Assembly (NCBI GenBank): GCA_030671905.1
Contig: DAOVHK010000008.1
Location: 1-23,149 of the forward strand
Reading direction: 5' to 3'
From: Clostridia bacterium
GTDB taxonomy: Bacteria > UBA6262 > WVXT01
DNA length: 23,149 bases
Shown here one piece after another: positions 6,261 to 14,700 of the stretch. A model generated the notes under the pieces. It was given only the letters and a program-made list of their open reading frames with translations. It was not told the origin of the DNA and ran no database searches. Both the position numbers and the translations under genes were made by a program. Numbering within the stretch: position 1 is the first letter of the stretch; each line of letters starts with the position of its first letter.

Positions 6261-7049
6261 ATGAGAAGAACAAAAGAAGATATTAAGGAACTTGTTAAAG
6301 AAGGGTATGCAAAAGTAGCCACACAGGCAAATTCATGTTGTTCTCAAAGCTGTGGCTGTAGCAGCACAGGCCAGGCAAAGGACATAAGCAAGACCGTTGG
6401 GTATGGCGAAGATGAAATCAATGCTGTTCCTGACGGCTCTAATCTGGGTCTTGGTTGTGGAAATCCTGTTGCTATAGCTTCCTTAGAAGAAGGCGATGTT
6501 GTTTTGGATTTAGGTAGCGGTGCGGGATTTGACGCTTTTCTAGCTTCAAATAAGGTTGGAAAAACCGGGAAGGTCATCGGCGTTGACATGACTCCTGAGA
6601 TGCTGGAGCGAGCACGAGCTAATGCCCAAAAGGGAAATTACTCAAATGTTGAATTTCGGCTTGGCGAGATTGAAAAACTTCCGGTTAATGATTGTTCTGT
6701 TGATATGATTATTTCGAACTGTGTTATTAATTTGTCACCGGATAAAGAAGCTGTATTCAATGAAGCTTTCAGGGTATTAAGGAATGACGGCAGGCTTATG
6801 GTTTCTGATTTGGTTCTTATTAGAGAACTGCCTGAAGATATAAAAAAATCGGTTGAGGCTTATGTTGGTTGTATTGCCGGAGCGATAAAGAAAGACGAAT
6901 ATTTAAAGTTTATAAGAAAGGTTGGATTCTCGGATGTAAAAGTAATGAGTCAGTCTAGCTATCCTGTAGATGCCATGTTTAACAATCTTAAAAGCGCTGA
7001 AGATGCAGTCGCCAGCATAAAGGTTTCTGCTGTAAAGAAAGGAGACTAA
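6261..7049 (+). CDS. arsM: As(III) S-adenosylmethionine methyltransferase
   Basis: A 262-residue cytoplasmic enzyme that methylates arsenite to mono- and dimethylarsenicals. The SAM site is VLDLGSGAGFD (around residues 81-91), followed by GVDMTPEML. Conserved arsenic-binding cysteines are visible at C66 (GCGNP), C154 (SNCVINLSPDK) and C204 (GCIAGA); the last two are 50 residues apart, as in characterised ArsM. Extra N-terminal cysteines at 26, 27, 31 and 33 could supply the fourth thiol. GGGAGGAG at 6250-6257 precedes the ATG. Lying 13 bp after arsP, it suggests a methylate-and-export pair. Its product is more toxic than arsenite when trivalent, which makes the adjacent exporter meaningful. 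Confidence 0.95.
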   Translation: MRRTKEDIKELVKEGYAKVATQANSCCSQSCGCSSTGQAKDISKTVGYGEDEINAVPDGSNLGLGCGNPVAIASLEEGDVVLDLGSGAGFDAFLASNKVGKTGKVIGVDMTPEMLERARANAQKGNYSNVEFRLGEIEKLPVNDCSVDMIISNCVINLSPDKEAVFNEAFRVLRNDGRLMVSDLVLIRELPEDIKKSVEAYVGCIAGAIKKDEYLKFIRKVGFSDVKVMSQSSYPVDAMFNNLKSAEDAVASIKVSAVKKGD

Positions 7050-7054
7050 TAAAA

Positions 7055-7285
7055 ATGAAAATCGAAATTTTAGGTATGGGATGTCCTAAATGCAAACAGC
7101 TTTTTGATAATACGAAGAAAGCTGTTGATGAGTTAGGTATTAATGCAGAGCTAATCAAGGTCGAAGACATGGTCAAAATTACGGAGTATGGTGTTATGAC
7201 TACGCCTGCTGTGGTTGTTGATGGAAAAGTGAAAGTTGCTGGCAATGTTCCTTCCAGCGATGAGATTAAGGGAATGTTGGTATAA
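7055..7285 (+). CDS. arsE: Small thioredoxin-fold protein, ArsE-like
   Basis: A 76-residue redox protein of the family often named redox-active disulfide protein 2. The active site is C10-P-K-C13 (GMGCPKCK) at the N-terminus, and the cis-proline segment TTPAVVVDGK lies in the second half. It has no signal peptide, so it is cytoplasmic. It precedes arsF- and arsG-like genes in the order E-F-G. By analogy with the arsEFG operon of Shewanella putrefaciens it may assist reduction of nitroaromatic arsenicals. Such small thioredoxins also accompany ArsP_1 permeases generally, so the ArsE name is less certain than the fold. The ribosome site GGAG lies within the end of arsM. Confidence 0.72.
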   Translation: MKIEILGMGCPKCKQLFDNTKKAVDELGINAELIKVEDMVKITEYGVMTTPAVVVDGKVKVAGNVPSSDEIKGMLV

Positions 7286-7303
7286 ATTAGGGGGAATGAT
7301 CAA

Positions 7304-7819
7304 ATGAAGAAAATATTGTTTTTGCCCGTCATTTTAGCTGTCGGTATTTTGGGAATGTCTTTCCTTTCCGGCTGTGATTCGCCTAAAGGGAGAGATGCGT
7401 CTTCTTTGGCAGATGTTGAAGATGTCTCAAGTGTAGATTCTTCGCCTGTTGCTTCTTCTGTTCCAGTTTCTGATTCGGGTGTTGTTGCGTATTATTTTCA
7501 CGGCAATTACAGGTGTGCTTCATGCAGGGCTATTGAGGCTTATACAAAGGAGGCATTGGAGCTTTACTTCAGCGACGACATTGCTTCCGGAAGGCTTGAG
7601 TTCCGTGCCGTGAATGTTGAGGATAAAGGCAATGAGCACTTCGTCAACGATTACAAGCTTTACACAAAAAGCGTAGTCCTTTCAAAAGTTAAAGACGGAA
7701 AAGAGGTTGGTTACAAGAATCTTGAGGGAGTTTGGCAGCACTTCAGGAACAAACAGCAATTTTTTGATTACGTCAAAAAAGAAACCGAAGCGTTTATTGC
7801 GGGAGGGGGTTCTTCATGA
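7304..7819 (+). CDS. arsF: ArsF-like thioredoxin-fold lipoprotein
   Basis: A 171-residue protein with a lipoprotein signal: hydrophobic residues 4-20 and lipobox LSGC (C24). A Ser/Val/Asp-rich linker (about 25-60) leads into a thioredoxin-like domain with YYFHGNYRCASCRAIEAY. The CxxC is C71/C74. It is probably anchored at the periplasmic face of a membrane. This sequence type is annotated as the ArsF family, a subunit proposed to reduce nitrophenyl arsenicals such as roxarsone. Its stop codon overlaps the next start by 4 bp (ATGA), which indicates translational coupling with ArsG. The exact reaction is inferred from family and neighbours. Confidence 0.8.
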   Translation: MKKILFLPVILAVGILGMSFLSGCDSPKGRDASSLADVEDVSSVDSSPVASSVPVSDSGVVAYYFHGNYRCASCRAIEAYTKEALELYFSDDIASGRLEFRAVNVEDKGNEHFVNDYKLYTKSVVLSKVKDGKEVGYKNLEGVWQHFRNKQQFFDYVKKETEAFIAGGGSS

Positions 7820-8496
7820 TTGAGCTTCTGTCTGCTTTATGGCTTGGCATACTTACTTCTATCAGCCCCTGTCCTTTGGCTACAAACATTGCCGCTGTGT
7901 CTTTTCTTTCAAAAAAGGTCAACCATCCCAGAGCCGTGTTTCTTTCAAGCATTGCTTATGTTCTCGGAAGAATGGTGACTTACACAGTTATCGGTTCCGT
8001 CATTATCGCTTCTCTCGTCAGCGTTCCTTCCATCGCAAATTTTTTGCAAATTTATCTGAATAAAGTAATTGGGCCAATACTTATAATCGTCGGGTTGTTC
8101 CTTCTTGATATCATTAAGTTTGCTGCTTTTTCGTTATCTTTGTCTCATGAGAGACAGAATAAGCTGGCTGAGTCAGGTGCTGGTGGGGCATTTCTTCTTG
8201 GGATGCTTTTTGCCTTGTCTTTTTGTCCTATCGCTGCCGCACTGTTCTTCGGCAGCCTTATTCCTCTTGCATTGAACAGTAAGATAGGGATTGTTCATCC
8301 TTTCATTTACGGTATCGGCACAGGAATCCCTGTCGCCATTTTTGCGCTGGGAATTGTTTTCGGTTTGAAGTCGTTCTCGAAGTGGTTTCGCAAGACTGCG
8401 AAACTGGAATTGTGGGCAAGAAAGATTACAGGCGTAATATTTCTTGTGGTTGGGATATATTTTGTTTGGTCACATATCTTGATAAATATATTTTAG
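7816..8496 (+). CDS. arsG: ArsG-like efflux permease (CcdA/DsbD-like membrane domain)
   Basis: A 226-residue membrane protein with about six transmembrane segments and no soluble domain. Two symmetry-related cysteine-proline motifs, ISPCPLATN (C19) and SFCPIAAAL (C137), are the signature of the CcdA/DsbD transmembrane fold. Placement right after an ArsF-like lipoprotein identifies the ArsG type, reported to export trivalent aminophenyl arsenicals after reduction of the nitro group. A different reading is that it transfers reducing power across the membrane to the ArsF CxxC, as CcdA does for thioredoxin-like lipoproteins; the sequence alone does not decide between these. It is coupled to arsF by a 4-bp overlap. 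Confidence 0.8.
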   Translation: MIELLSALWLGILTSISPCPLATNIAAVSFLSKKVNHPRAVFLSSIAYVLGRMVTYTVIGSVIIASLVSVPSIANFLQIYLNKVIGPILIIVGLFLLDIIKFAAFSLSLSHERQNKLAESGAGGAFLLGMLFALSFCPIAAALFFGSLIPLALNSKIGIVHPFIYGIGTGIPVAIFALGIVFGLKSFSKWFRKTAKLELWARKITGVIFLVVGIYFVWSHILINIF

Positions 8497-8516
8497 GAGA
8501 ATGAGGAGATAGCAAA

Positions 8517-9701
8517 ATGAGCAAAAACATTGAGAGGAACATGTCGGTCTTTGAAAAATATCTGACACTATGGGTTGGGTTGTGCATCGGGGCAGGAATA
8601 CTAATCGGAAAAGTTGCGCCTGGAATGGCCAAGTTTCTTGACGGCCTGGCCATATCTGTTAATAGTGCTCCTGTCGTTTCTGTCCCCATCGCTATATGTC
8701 TTTTCTTCATGATGTATCCGATAATGGTTAAGATTGATTTTGCAAAAGTCATCAAGGCTGGAAAGTCGCCAAAACCAGTTGGGCTGACGCTGTTTGTTAA
8801 TTGGATGATAAAGCCTTTCACCATGTATGCAATCGCATTCCTGTTTTTAGGGGTTCTCTTTAAGGGTTTTATTGGTGCTGAGGCATTGGATTTTGTAAAA
8901 CTTCCTCCTGGCGCAACAGATTGGACGATTGACTCTGTTCATGGAGCAGGCACAGTAGTGATGCAGGAAGGTATCAAGGTGCTTCAGGTTCCTTTGTGGA
9001 GAAGCTATTTTGCCGGATGTATTCTTCTCGGGATTGCTCCCTGCACGGCAATGGTTTTGGTCTGGGGATTTCTTTCCAAAGGAAATGACGGACACACGCT
9101 TGTTATGGTGGCTATCAATTCTTTAACTATGCTTTTGCTTTACGGTGTTTTGGGTGGTTTTCTTCTTGGCGTGGGAAGGATGCCTGTTCCGTGGCAGGCG
9201 TTGCTTTTGTCTATTGCTATCTATGTTGCGCTGCCGCTTGTTGCCGGATTCTTTTCGAGAAAATGGATTATAGGCCATAAAGGGATAGATTGGTTTAACG
9301 AGAAGTTTCTACATGTGCTTTCGCCAGTTTCAATTATTGCTTTGCTTTTTACGCTTGTGCTTTTGTTCTCTTTTAAGGGTGCGGTCATTCTTGCACAGCC
9401 TTTGACTATTTTGTGGATTGCGATACCTCTTTTTATTCAGACTTGTTTAATATTTGGACTTACGTATTGGCTTGCACGAAAGCTCAGGTTGAGCTACGAA
9501 GATGCGGCTCCTTCAGCAATGATCGGCGCAAGCAACCATTTCGAGGTCGCTATTGCGACAGCAACAATGCTTTTCGGTCTCTCGTCAGGAGCGGCACTAG
9601 CAACAGTTGTGGGTGTCTTGATTGAGGTTCCTGTGATGTTGATGCTTGTAAAGGTGTGTTTGAAGACTAAGCATTTCTTTGGGGCTGAGGTGCAGACATG
9701 A
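8517..9701 (+). CDS. acr3: Acr3-type arsenite efflux transporter
   Basis: A 394-residue inner-membrane As(III) efflux carrier of the BASS superfamily, with about ten transmembrane segments. The essential cysteine of TM4 is C176 (GIAPCTAMVLVW), and the conserved glutamate of TM9 is E343 (ASNHFEVAIATA); both are diagnostic for Acr3. A loop of roughly 45 residues around LPPGATDWTIDSVHGAG lies before TM4. AGGAG at 8503-8507 precedes the ATG. It is last gene of the ars operon, 20 bp after arsG. A cluster with Acr3 but no arsC handles As(III) only, unless a host arsenate reductase lies elsewhere. Confidence 0.95.
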   Translation: MSKNIERNMSVFEKYLTLWVGLCIGAGILIGKVAPGMAKFLDGLAISVNSAPVVSVPIAICLFFMMYPIMVKIDFAKVIKAGKSPKPVGLTLFVNWMIKPFTMYAIAFLFLGVLFKGFIGAEALDFVKLPPGATDWTIDSVHGAGTVVMQEGIKVLQVPLWRSYFAGCILLGIAPCTAMVLVWGFLSKGNDGHTLVMVAINSLTMLLLYGVLGGFLLGVGRMPVPWQALLLSIAIYVALPLVAGFFSRKWIIGHKGIDWFNEKFLHVLSPVSIIALLFTLVLLFSFKGAVILAQPLTILWIAIPLFIQTCLIFGLTYWLARKLRLSYEDAAPSAMIGASNHFEVAIATATMLFGLSSGAALATVVGVLIEVPVMLMLVKVCLKTKHFFGAEVQT

Positions 9702-9783
9702 AGAAAGCAGTGTGAGCGTTAAATTAGCACTTTCCATCTTTCTCCGTTTTTCTTGTTGTTTCTGCCTGCGTATATGTTGATTG

Positions 9784-9798
9784 AAAAGTTCGGATTTT
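9784..9798. repeat. Island end repeat, right copy
   Basis: AAAAGTTCGGATTTT is the perfect 15-bp reverse complement of 4466-4480. Bases 9785-9799 are identical in direct orientation to 4556-4570. Confidence 0.8.
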
Positions 9799-9807
9799 GG
9801 GGGGTCT

Positions 9808-9818
9808 CGGGGAGCCAT
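9808..9818 (+). other. Putative right attachment site
   Basis: CGGGGAGCCAT repeats the tRNA-Asn 3' end (4451-4461). No other part of a tRNA is folded around it, which fits the short remnant left by site-specific integration. Confidence 0.6.
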
Positions 9819-9899
9819 CTTTATTGGTTCGAACTCTTTACAATCATTAGAAAACTCATTCTGATTTAACCCCGCCCTTGTCGGCTTCCGCCGAAGGCA

Positions 9900-9922
9900 A
9901 AAATAGTCGCTGTCCCTATTTT
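9900..9922. repeat. REP-like palindrome
   Basis: AAAATAG (9900-9906) pairs with CTATTTT (9916-9922) around the loop TCGCTGTCC. The sequence resembles short palindromes found near REP-associated transposases in many genomes; the resemblance is from memory. Confidence 0.4.
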
Positions 9923-9957
9923 CCTCTATTTTTTGAATAAAAATTTTGAAAAACTAC

Positions 9958-9996
9958 TTGACAAAACAAAAAGTGTGTATTATCCTATTAGTAGGA
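9958..9996 (+). promoter_or_regulatory. Promoter of the AbrB-TolC-RND operon with overlapping operator
   Basis: TTGACA (9958-9963) and TATCCT (9981-9986) are exactly 17 bp apart. TCCTA (9983-9987), TTAG, TAGGA (9992-9996) is a perfect inverted repeat covering the -10, so a bound regulator would block RNA polymerase. Confidence 0.7.
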
Positions 9997-10002
9997 ATTA
10001 AC

Positions 10003-10022
10003 ATGTAAATCATACATTACAT
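10003..10022. promoter_or_regulatory. Second inverted repeat in the AbrB-operon leader
   Basis: ATGTAA (10003-10008) and TTACAT (10017-10022) face each other across 8 bp, between the promoter and the ribosome site. It is a candidate operator or leader hairpin. Confidence 0.4.
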
Positions 10023-10048
10023 ACATAAGAAAGTTAAGGAGGTAAGCA

Positions 10049-10294
10049 ATGAGAAAATTTATGGGTCCAAAAATCTATGGAACAGTAACTATGGGGAAAC
10101 GAGGACAGGTAATAGTTCCGGTAGAGGCAAGAAAAGAATTAGGCATTAAACCTAAAGATAAGCTCATTGTCTGTTCAGGGCATGGTCATAATGCTGTTGT
10201 TTTTATGCCAATAGAAAGTATGACAGAGTTACTGAAGCACATAACGGAAATTAAAACTAAAATTGAAACTGAAATTCCTAAAAAGAAAAGATGA
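10049..10294 (+). CDS. AbrB/MazE/SpoVT-type DNA-binding protein
   Basis: An 81-residue protein with the swapped-hairpin AbrB fold: GTVTMGKRGQVIVPVEARKELGI (residues 11-33), then KPKDKLIVCSG, the standard TxxxxGQVxxPxxxRxxLGI pattern. The C-terminal 30 residues are a charged, probably helical tail. AGGAGG at 10037-10042 precedes the ATG. No toxin gene follows, so it is not an antitoxin in this setting. Its stop overlaps the TolC-like start by 4 bp (ATGA), and it sits directly behind a promoter with two inverted repeats. This makes an autoregulator of the efflux operon the likeliest role; direct evidence is lacking. Confidence 0.88.
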   Translation: MRKFMGPKIYGTVTMGKRGQVIVPVEARKELGIKPKDKLIVCSGHGHNAVVFMPIESMTELLKHITEIKTKIETEIPKKKR

Positions 10295-11736
10295 TGTTAT
10301 CAAAAAAATACTTCTTTATAGCATTAAGCTTTTTGTTTACTTTTTGTTTAGAAGCGACTTGCGAAGAAATACAAACGTTAACGCTTCAGGATTGCATTGA
10401 GCTTAGCATAAAGAATAACTTTCAAATAAAAAAATCTAACTACGATATTCTTTCCGCAAGGGAGGAAACCTTACAAATTAAGTCACAATATGAGCCGATG
10501 GTAAGCTTCCAGGTAGGTAAAACGGACATCAGGACTTCTGATGTAAATCCGATATTAGGGACAGTAACAAAAAAAGAAACACTGAATGTAGGACTAGACA
10601 AGAAATTCTATTATACCGGGGGTATGGTAAGTTTAGACTGGGAAAATGAAAAAGATGACTCCAACTCCATATTTAAATCATTTAATCCGTCATACGATTC
10701 AAATATAACGTTTTCATACACCCAGCCGCTTTTAAAAAACTTTGCAGGTTATAACGACAGAAGAACCATCAAGATGTCAAAACTTAGCGAAGATATAGCG
10801 GATTTATCGCTTATCCTCCGGAAAAATGTCCTTGTAAATCAGGTAGAAAAAGAGTACCTGTCACTTAACTTTGCCAAGGAAAACCTAAATACCCAAAAAG
10901 CCTCGCTTGAACGCGCCAAAAAACTTCTTTCTATAAATAAGAAAAAATTAGAAGATGGCCTTCTTGAAGAAGTGGACATAATAGCTACAGAGGCGGCAAT
11001 AACTATACGTGAAGCCTCTATCTTACTTGCAGAGGATTCTGTAGAAGACGCAAAGGACAGTCTAAAAAGAATAATCGGAATAACCAATGAAAAAGAGTGC
11101 TCATTTGCGACGGAAACCCTTGGTGAATTTGAACATAAAAAGATAAATGAGGAGGAAACAGTTAAAAAAGCCACCTCCCAAAGTCCTGATTTAAAAATAA
11201 TCGAAAAAAGTATAGAGATAAATTCTTTTGACACCCTCATAAAAAGAAATGAGAGACTGCCGTCACTTGATTTGGTAGGCCAGTATGGCCTGGGTAATAT
11301 AAGCCAGAAATGGGGTGATAATTATAGCGCCATTACCTCAGGAGATAATCCCACATGGTATTTAGGATTAAGCTTAAACATCTTTCCTCTAAGAAGACTT
11401 GCAAGCAGCGCGCTTAAACAAAGTGAATATGCTCAAAAAAAGAATATTGCCGACTTTGAAGACCTGAAGCTTTCTGTCATAGCGGAATGCAAAGGCATAA
11501 CCCGGAGAATAAATACTCAGGCCCTATATGTCAATGCGGCGCTTAAATCATTTAAGTTGCAGGAAAAGAAATTAAGCCTGGAAGAGATAAAGTTCAATCA
11601 GGGTCGTTCTTCTATTCAGTGGTTACTGGCTTATCAGGATGATCTTAGCAATGCAGAGATCGAATACCATAAAGCGCTTACAGATTACTATAAAGCAAAG
11701 GCAGATTTAGCCCTCGTAACAGGAGAAGCAAGGTGA
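10291..11736 (+). CDS. TolC-family outer membrane efflux protein
   Basis: A 481-residue outer-membrane factor. A signal peptide (about residues 1-23, MMLSKKYFFIALSFLFTF...) precedes LTLQDCIELSIKNNFQIKKS, the typical N-terminal OEP motif (LTLxEAIxxALxNN). Long helical stretches rich in Lys, Glu, Leu and Ala near 190-260 and 380-480 include NQGRSSIQWLLAYQDDLSNAE, the second OEP repeat. It would form the trimeric channel across outer membrane and periplasm for the RND pump next to it. It is coupled by 4-bp overlaps on both sides. The order OMF before RND, and no adaptor between them, are unusual. Confidence 0.9.
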   Translation: MMLSKKYFFIALSFLFTFCLEATCEEIQTLTLQDCIELSIKNNFQIKKSNYDILSAREETLQIKSQYEPMVSFQVGKTDIRTSDVNPILGTVTKKETLNVGLDKKFYYTGGMVSLDWENEKDDSNSIFKSFNPSYDSNITFSYTQPLLKNFAGYNDRRTIKMSKLSEDIADLSLILRKNVLVNQVEKEYLSLNFAKENLNTQKASLERAKKLLSINKKKLEDGLLEEVDIIATEAAITIREASILLAEDSVEDAKDSLKRIIGITNEKECSFATETLGEFEHKKINEEETVKKATSQSPDLKIIEKSIEINSFDTLIKRNERLPSLDLVGQYGLGNISQKWGDNYSAITSGDNPTWYLGLSLNIFPLRRLASSALKQSEYAQKKNIADFEDLKLSVIAECKGITRRINTQALYVNAALKSFKLQEKKLSLEEIKFNQGRSSIQWLLAYQDDLSNAEIEYHKALTDYYKAKADLALVTGEAR

Positions 11737-14700
11737 GCTTAGCATCGTTTTCAATAAAACAAAAAGTACTGGTCAACCTGCTTACAATTGCAGCAATTGT
11801 TGTGGGAACAATAGCTACTCTCAGGATGCAGCGGGAAGATTTCCCTGCTATACAGATTGACTATGTTTTTATAAGCACTTTTTATCCGGGGGCATCTCCG
11901 CAGGAAGTGGAAAAATTAATTACCATGCCGATAGAAGATACTCTTAAGAACATCGATGGTATAGATACTTTCAGTTCCGGTTCGCGCGAAAGTGTATCTT
12001 TTATATTTGTAGAATTGGACCCTGATGCATCAAACAGGGATAGAGTTATTAATGAAATAGCAAGGGAGGTAGATAAGGTTAAACTCCCCGAAGACGCTGA
12101 AGACCCCGATGTTAAGGAATTTGTACTTGAAAACCCGCTCATAGAAGTATCTTTTACCGCCAAAAACATGCCGGAAGAGGAGTTAAGAGAGTATGTTAAA
12201 AATTTTGAAGAAATTGTAAAGGACATAAAGGGAATAGGCACCATTAATAGAGTTGGATGGAGAGATAAAGAGATAAGCATAGAAGTTGACCCGGCAAACC
12301 TTGAAGAATACTACATTTCTCTTGCCCAGGTAATTCGAAGCATTCGGGACCAGCATATAAGTCTGCCAGGTGGAAAACTTAAATCCGGGACAAAAGAGTT
12401 AATTATCCGCACAGTTGGAGAACTCAAAAATGCAGGTGAATTTGAAGATATAATTATCCGCACAAATACTGATGGCAAATACCTTTATGTAAGGGATGTT
12501 GCGGAAGTCAGAGAAACATTCGAAGAACAGGAAATAATACATAAAACCAACGGAAAAATATCCATAAGTATAACGCCTAAAAAGAAAAAGAGCGGAGATA
12601 CAATAAGGCTTGTTGATGAAATAAAAAAAGAGGTAAAAAAATATGAAAAGAACTTGCCCGAGAATGTATCTATAGATTTTATTAATGATATGGCATTCTA
12701 TGTAAAACGAAGGTTAAAAGCGCTTACCAATAACGGAATAATAGGAGGGGTATTACTAATATTTACACTGTTCCTGTTCCTTAATACACGTATTGCACTT
12801 GTAACTGCTATCGGGATTCCGTTTGCTTTTCTTACGGCTCTCTTTCTTATGTCATTTTTCGGGGTAAGTCTGAACATGATTACAATGTTTGGTCTTATAA
12901 TGGTGCTTGGGATGATAGTTGATGATGCCATAATAGTTTCAGAAAACGTATATCGCCATATGGAAGGCGGAATGCTTCCCAGAGAAGCTGCAATCAAGGG
13001 TTCCGAGGAAGTTGCTGCGCCCGTAACAACCGCAATACTCACTACTGCCGCGGCATTCCTGCCCTTGATGTTTATAGCAGGAATAATGGGCAAATTTTTG
13101 CGGTTTTTCCCTATGGGAGTTATTTTCTGTCTTGCGGCATCGCTTTTTGAAGCGTTAATAATTTTACCGTCGCATCTGGCAGAGTGGACAAAACCGCTTA
13201 AAGACAGCCATGAACTGAGGTTATCCGGCAAATCCGAATGTGGAAAAAAAGCTAAATCCATTATATTAAAAATAATATGCTTTCCAATTACCGTCTTGAA
13301 AATTTTAGCGGATTATTTTTTCTCAGCACAAAGAAAAGGAAGCGAAGCAAGATGGTTCCAAAAGTTGCTTGGGGTCTATACGAAACTAATTACTTTTAGC
13401 ACAAAAAGACGCTATAAAATGTGCTTTGGCGCCCTGGGCGTGCTTATCGTGGCTGTAATTTTCACGATAAAAGTTATGCCAATAAAGCTTTTTCCAGGCA
13501 TGATAGAAATCTTTTATACAAGAATAGAAGCTTCCGAAGGGACTTCCCTTAAAGAGACAAATAAAATGATAACTGAAATAGAGCAGGTCCTTGTGAAATT
13601 ACCAGAAGAAGAGGTTGAAAATATCACCACTACAGTCGGTTTTTCCGGGGAAATCGGAGGCGGCCCTTTTGATAAACATGGAAGCAAATACGCCCAATGT
13701 GTAGTCTATTTAACACCGGAACAGTCAAGGAAGCGAAGCGCCGAAGATATTATTGCGGAACTTAGAAAAAAAATTGAGGCAAAAAACATACCCAATATGG
13801 TTAATTTTGAATTTGAAAAATTAAAACATGGCCCTCCTGTGGGAAAACCTATATCCATAGAGGTGCGCGGCGATGATTACTCCATTCTTCTAAAAATAAT
13901 AGATGAAATAAAATCATATATAAGCGCATTAGATGGAGTAGAAGATGTAAAAGACAACTACGAACTGGACAAAGAAGAAATACAAGTAACCATAAACAAA
14001 GAAGAATCTGCCCGGCTCGGACTGAACGTCCGTCAGATTGCCCAAACTATACGCTATGCTTTTGAAGGCGGCCTTGCGACAACTTTGAGAAAAGGAGACG
14101 AGGATATTGAAGTAATTGTCAGGCTCCCGCAAAGGTTTAAAAATAACATATCTACACTAAAAAATCTAACCATGCCAAACGATAAGGGCCGCCTGATCAA
14201 GTTATATAAAGTCGCAACTTTTCAAAAAAGCCAGGGCATAAAAAGCTTAAGCCACAAGGAAGGAAAACGGACAATAACTATTACGGCAAATGTAGATGAA
14301 AATAAAACAACCTCGGTTGCTGCAAATAAAAAGATAATAAACAAATTTAGCGATATTTCTCAAAAATATCCGGGATATTACTTTAAAAGCGGTGGTGAAT
14401 GGGAAGATACTGCTGAATCAATGAAATCACTTTTTCAAGCATTCGCCATTGCATTTATGCTTATATATATTATCCTTGCAACTCAATTCCGCTCATTCAT
14501 TCAACCTTTTATAATAATGGTATCGGTACCGTTTGGTATGATAGGTGTAATAGCAGCGCTTTTCATTCATGGCCAGCCTGTAAGTCTTATGGCGCTATTT
14601 GGAATTGTAGGTCTGACCGGCGTAGTAGTCAATGATTCGTTAATACTTGTAGATTTCATAAACAAACGTATAGAACAAGGGCTTGATATTATGAGCGCTG

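Larger units (their letters stand above)
4451..9818 (+). mobile_element. Arsenic-resistance genomic island inserted at the 3' end of tRNA-Asn
   Basis: The 11-mer CGGGGAGCCAT covering the tRNA 3' end (4451-4461) is repeated at 9808-9818. Just inside these repeats, AAAATCCGAACTTTT (4466-4480) recurs exactly in reverse orientation at 9784-9798. The enclosed genes form one co-directional ars operon. Isoleucine is written mainly ATT/ATC there, whereas ATA is common in the flanking por and RND genes. No integrase or transposase gene is seen between the boundaries, so mobility is inferred from the ends, the tRNA target and the cargo. The direct repeat is short, so boundaries may be off by a few bases. 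Confidence 0.7.
9702..10048. other. Gene-free region holding the island right end and the AbrB-operon promoter
   Basis: No gene is seen. In order it contains a T-rich stretch after acr3, the inverted island-end repeat (9784-9798), the right att copy (9808-9818), a TTGGTTCGAA fragment identical to the tRNA-Asn T-arm (9824-9833), a small hairpin TCGGC/GCCGA (9881-9894), an AAAATAG/CTATTTT palindrome, and then the promoter and inverted repeats of the downstream operon. Confidence 0.8.

Noticed and set aside
10049..11736. Toxin-antitoxin system, from the AbrB/MazE-like gene
   Set aside because: The following coupled gene is a TolC-family protein, not a toxin.
12698..13261. 187-codon reverse-strand frame inside the RND gene
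   Set aside because: Antisense of transmembrane and proton-relay coding sequence; codon pattern follows the forward gene.
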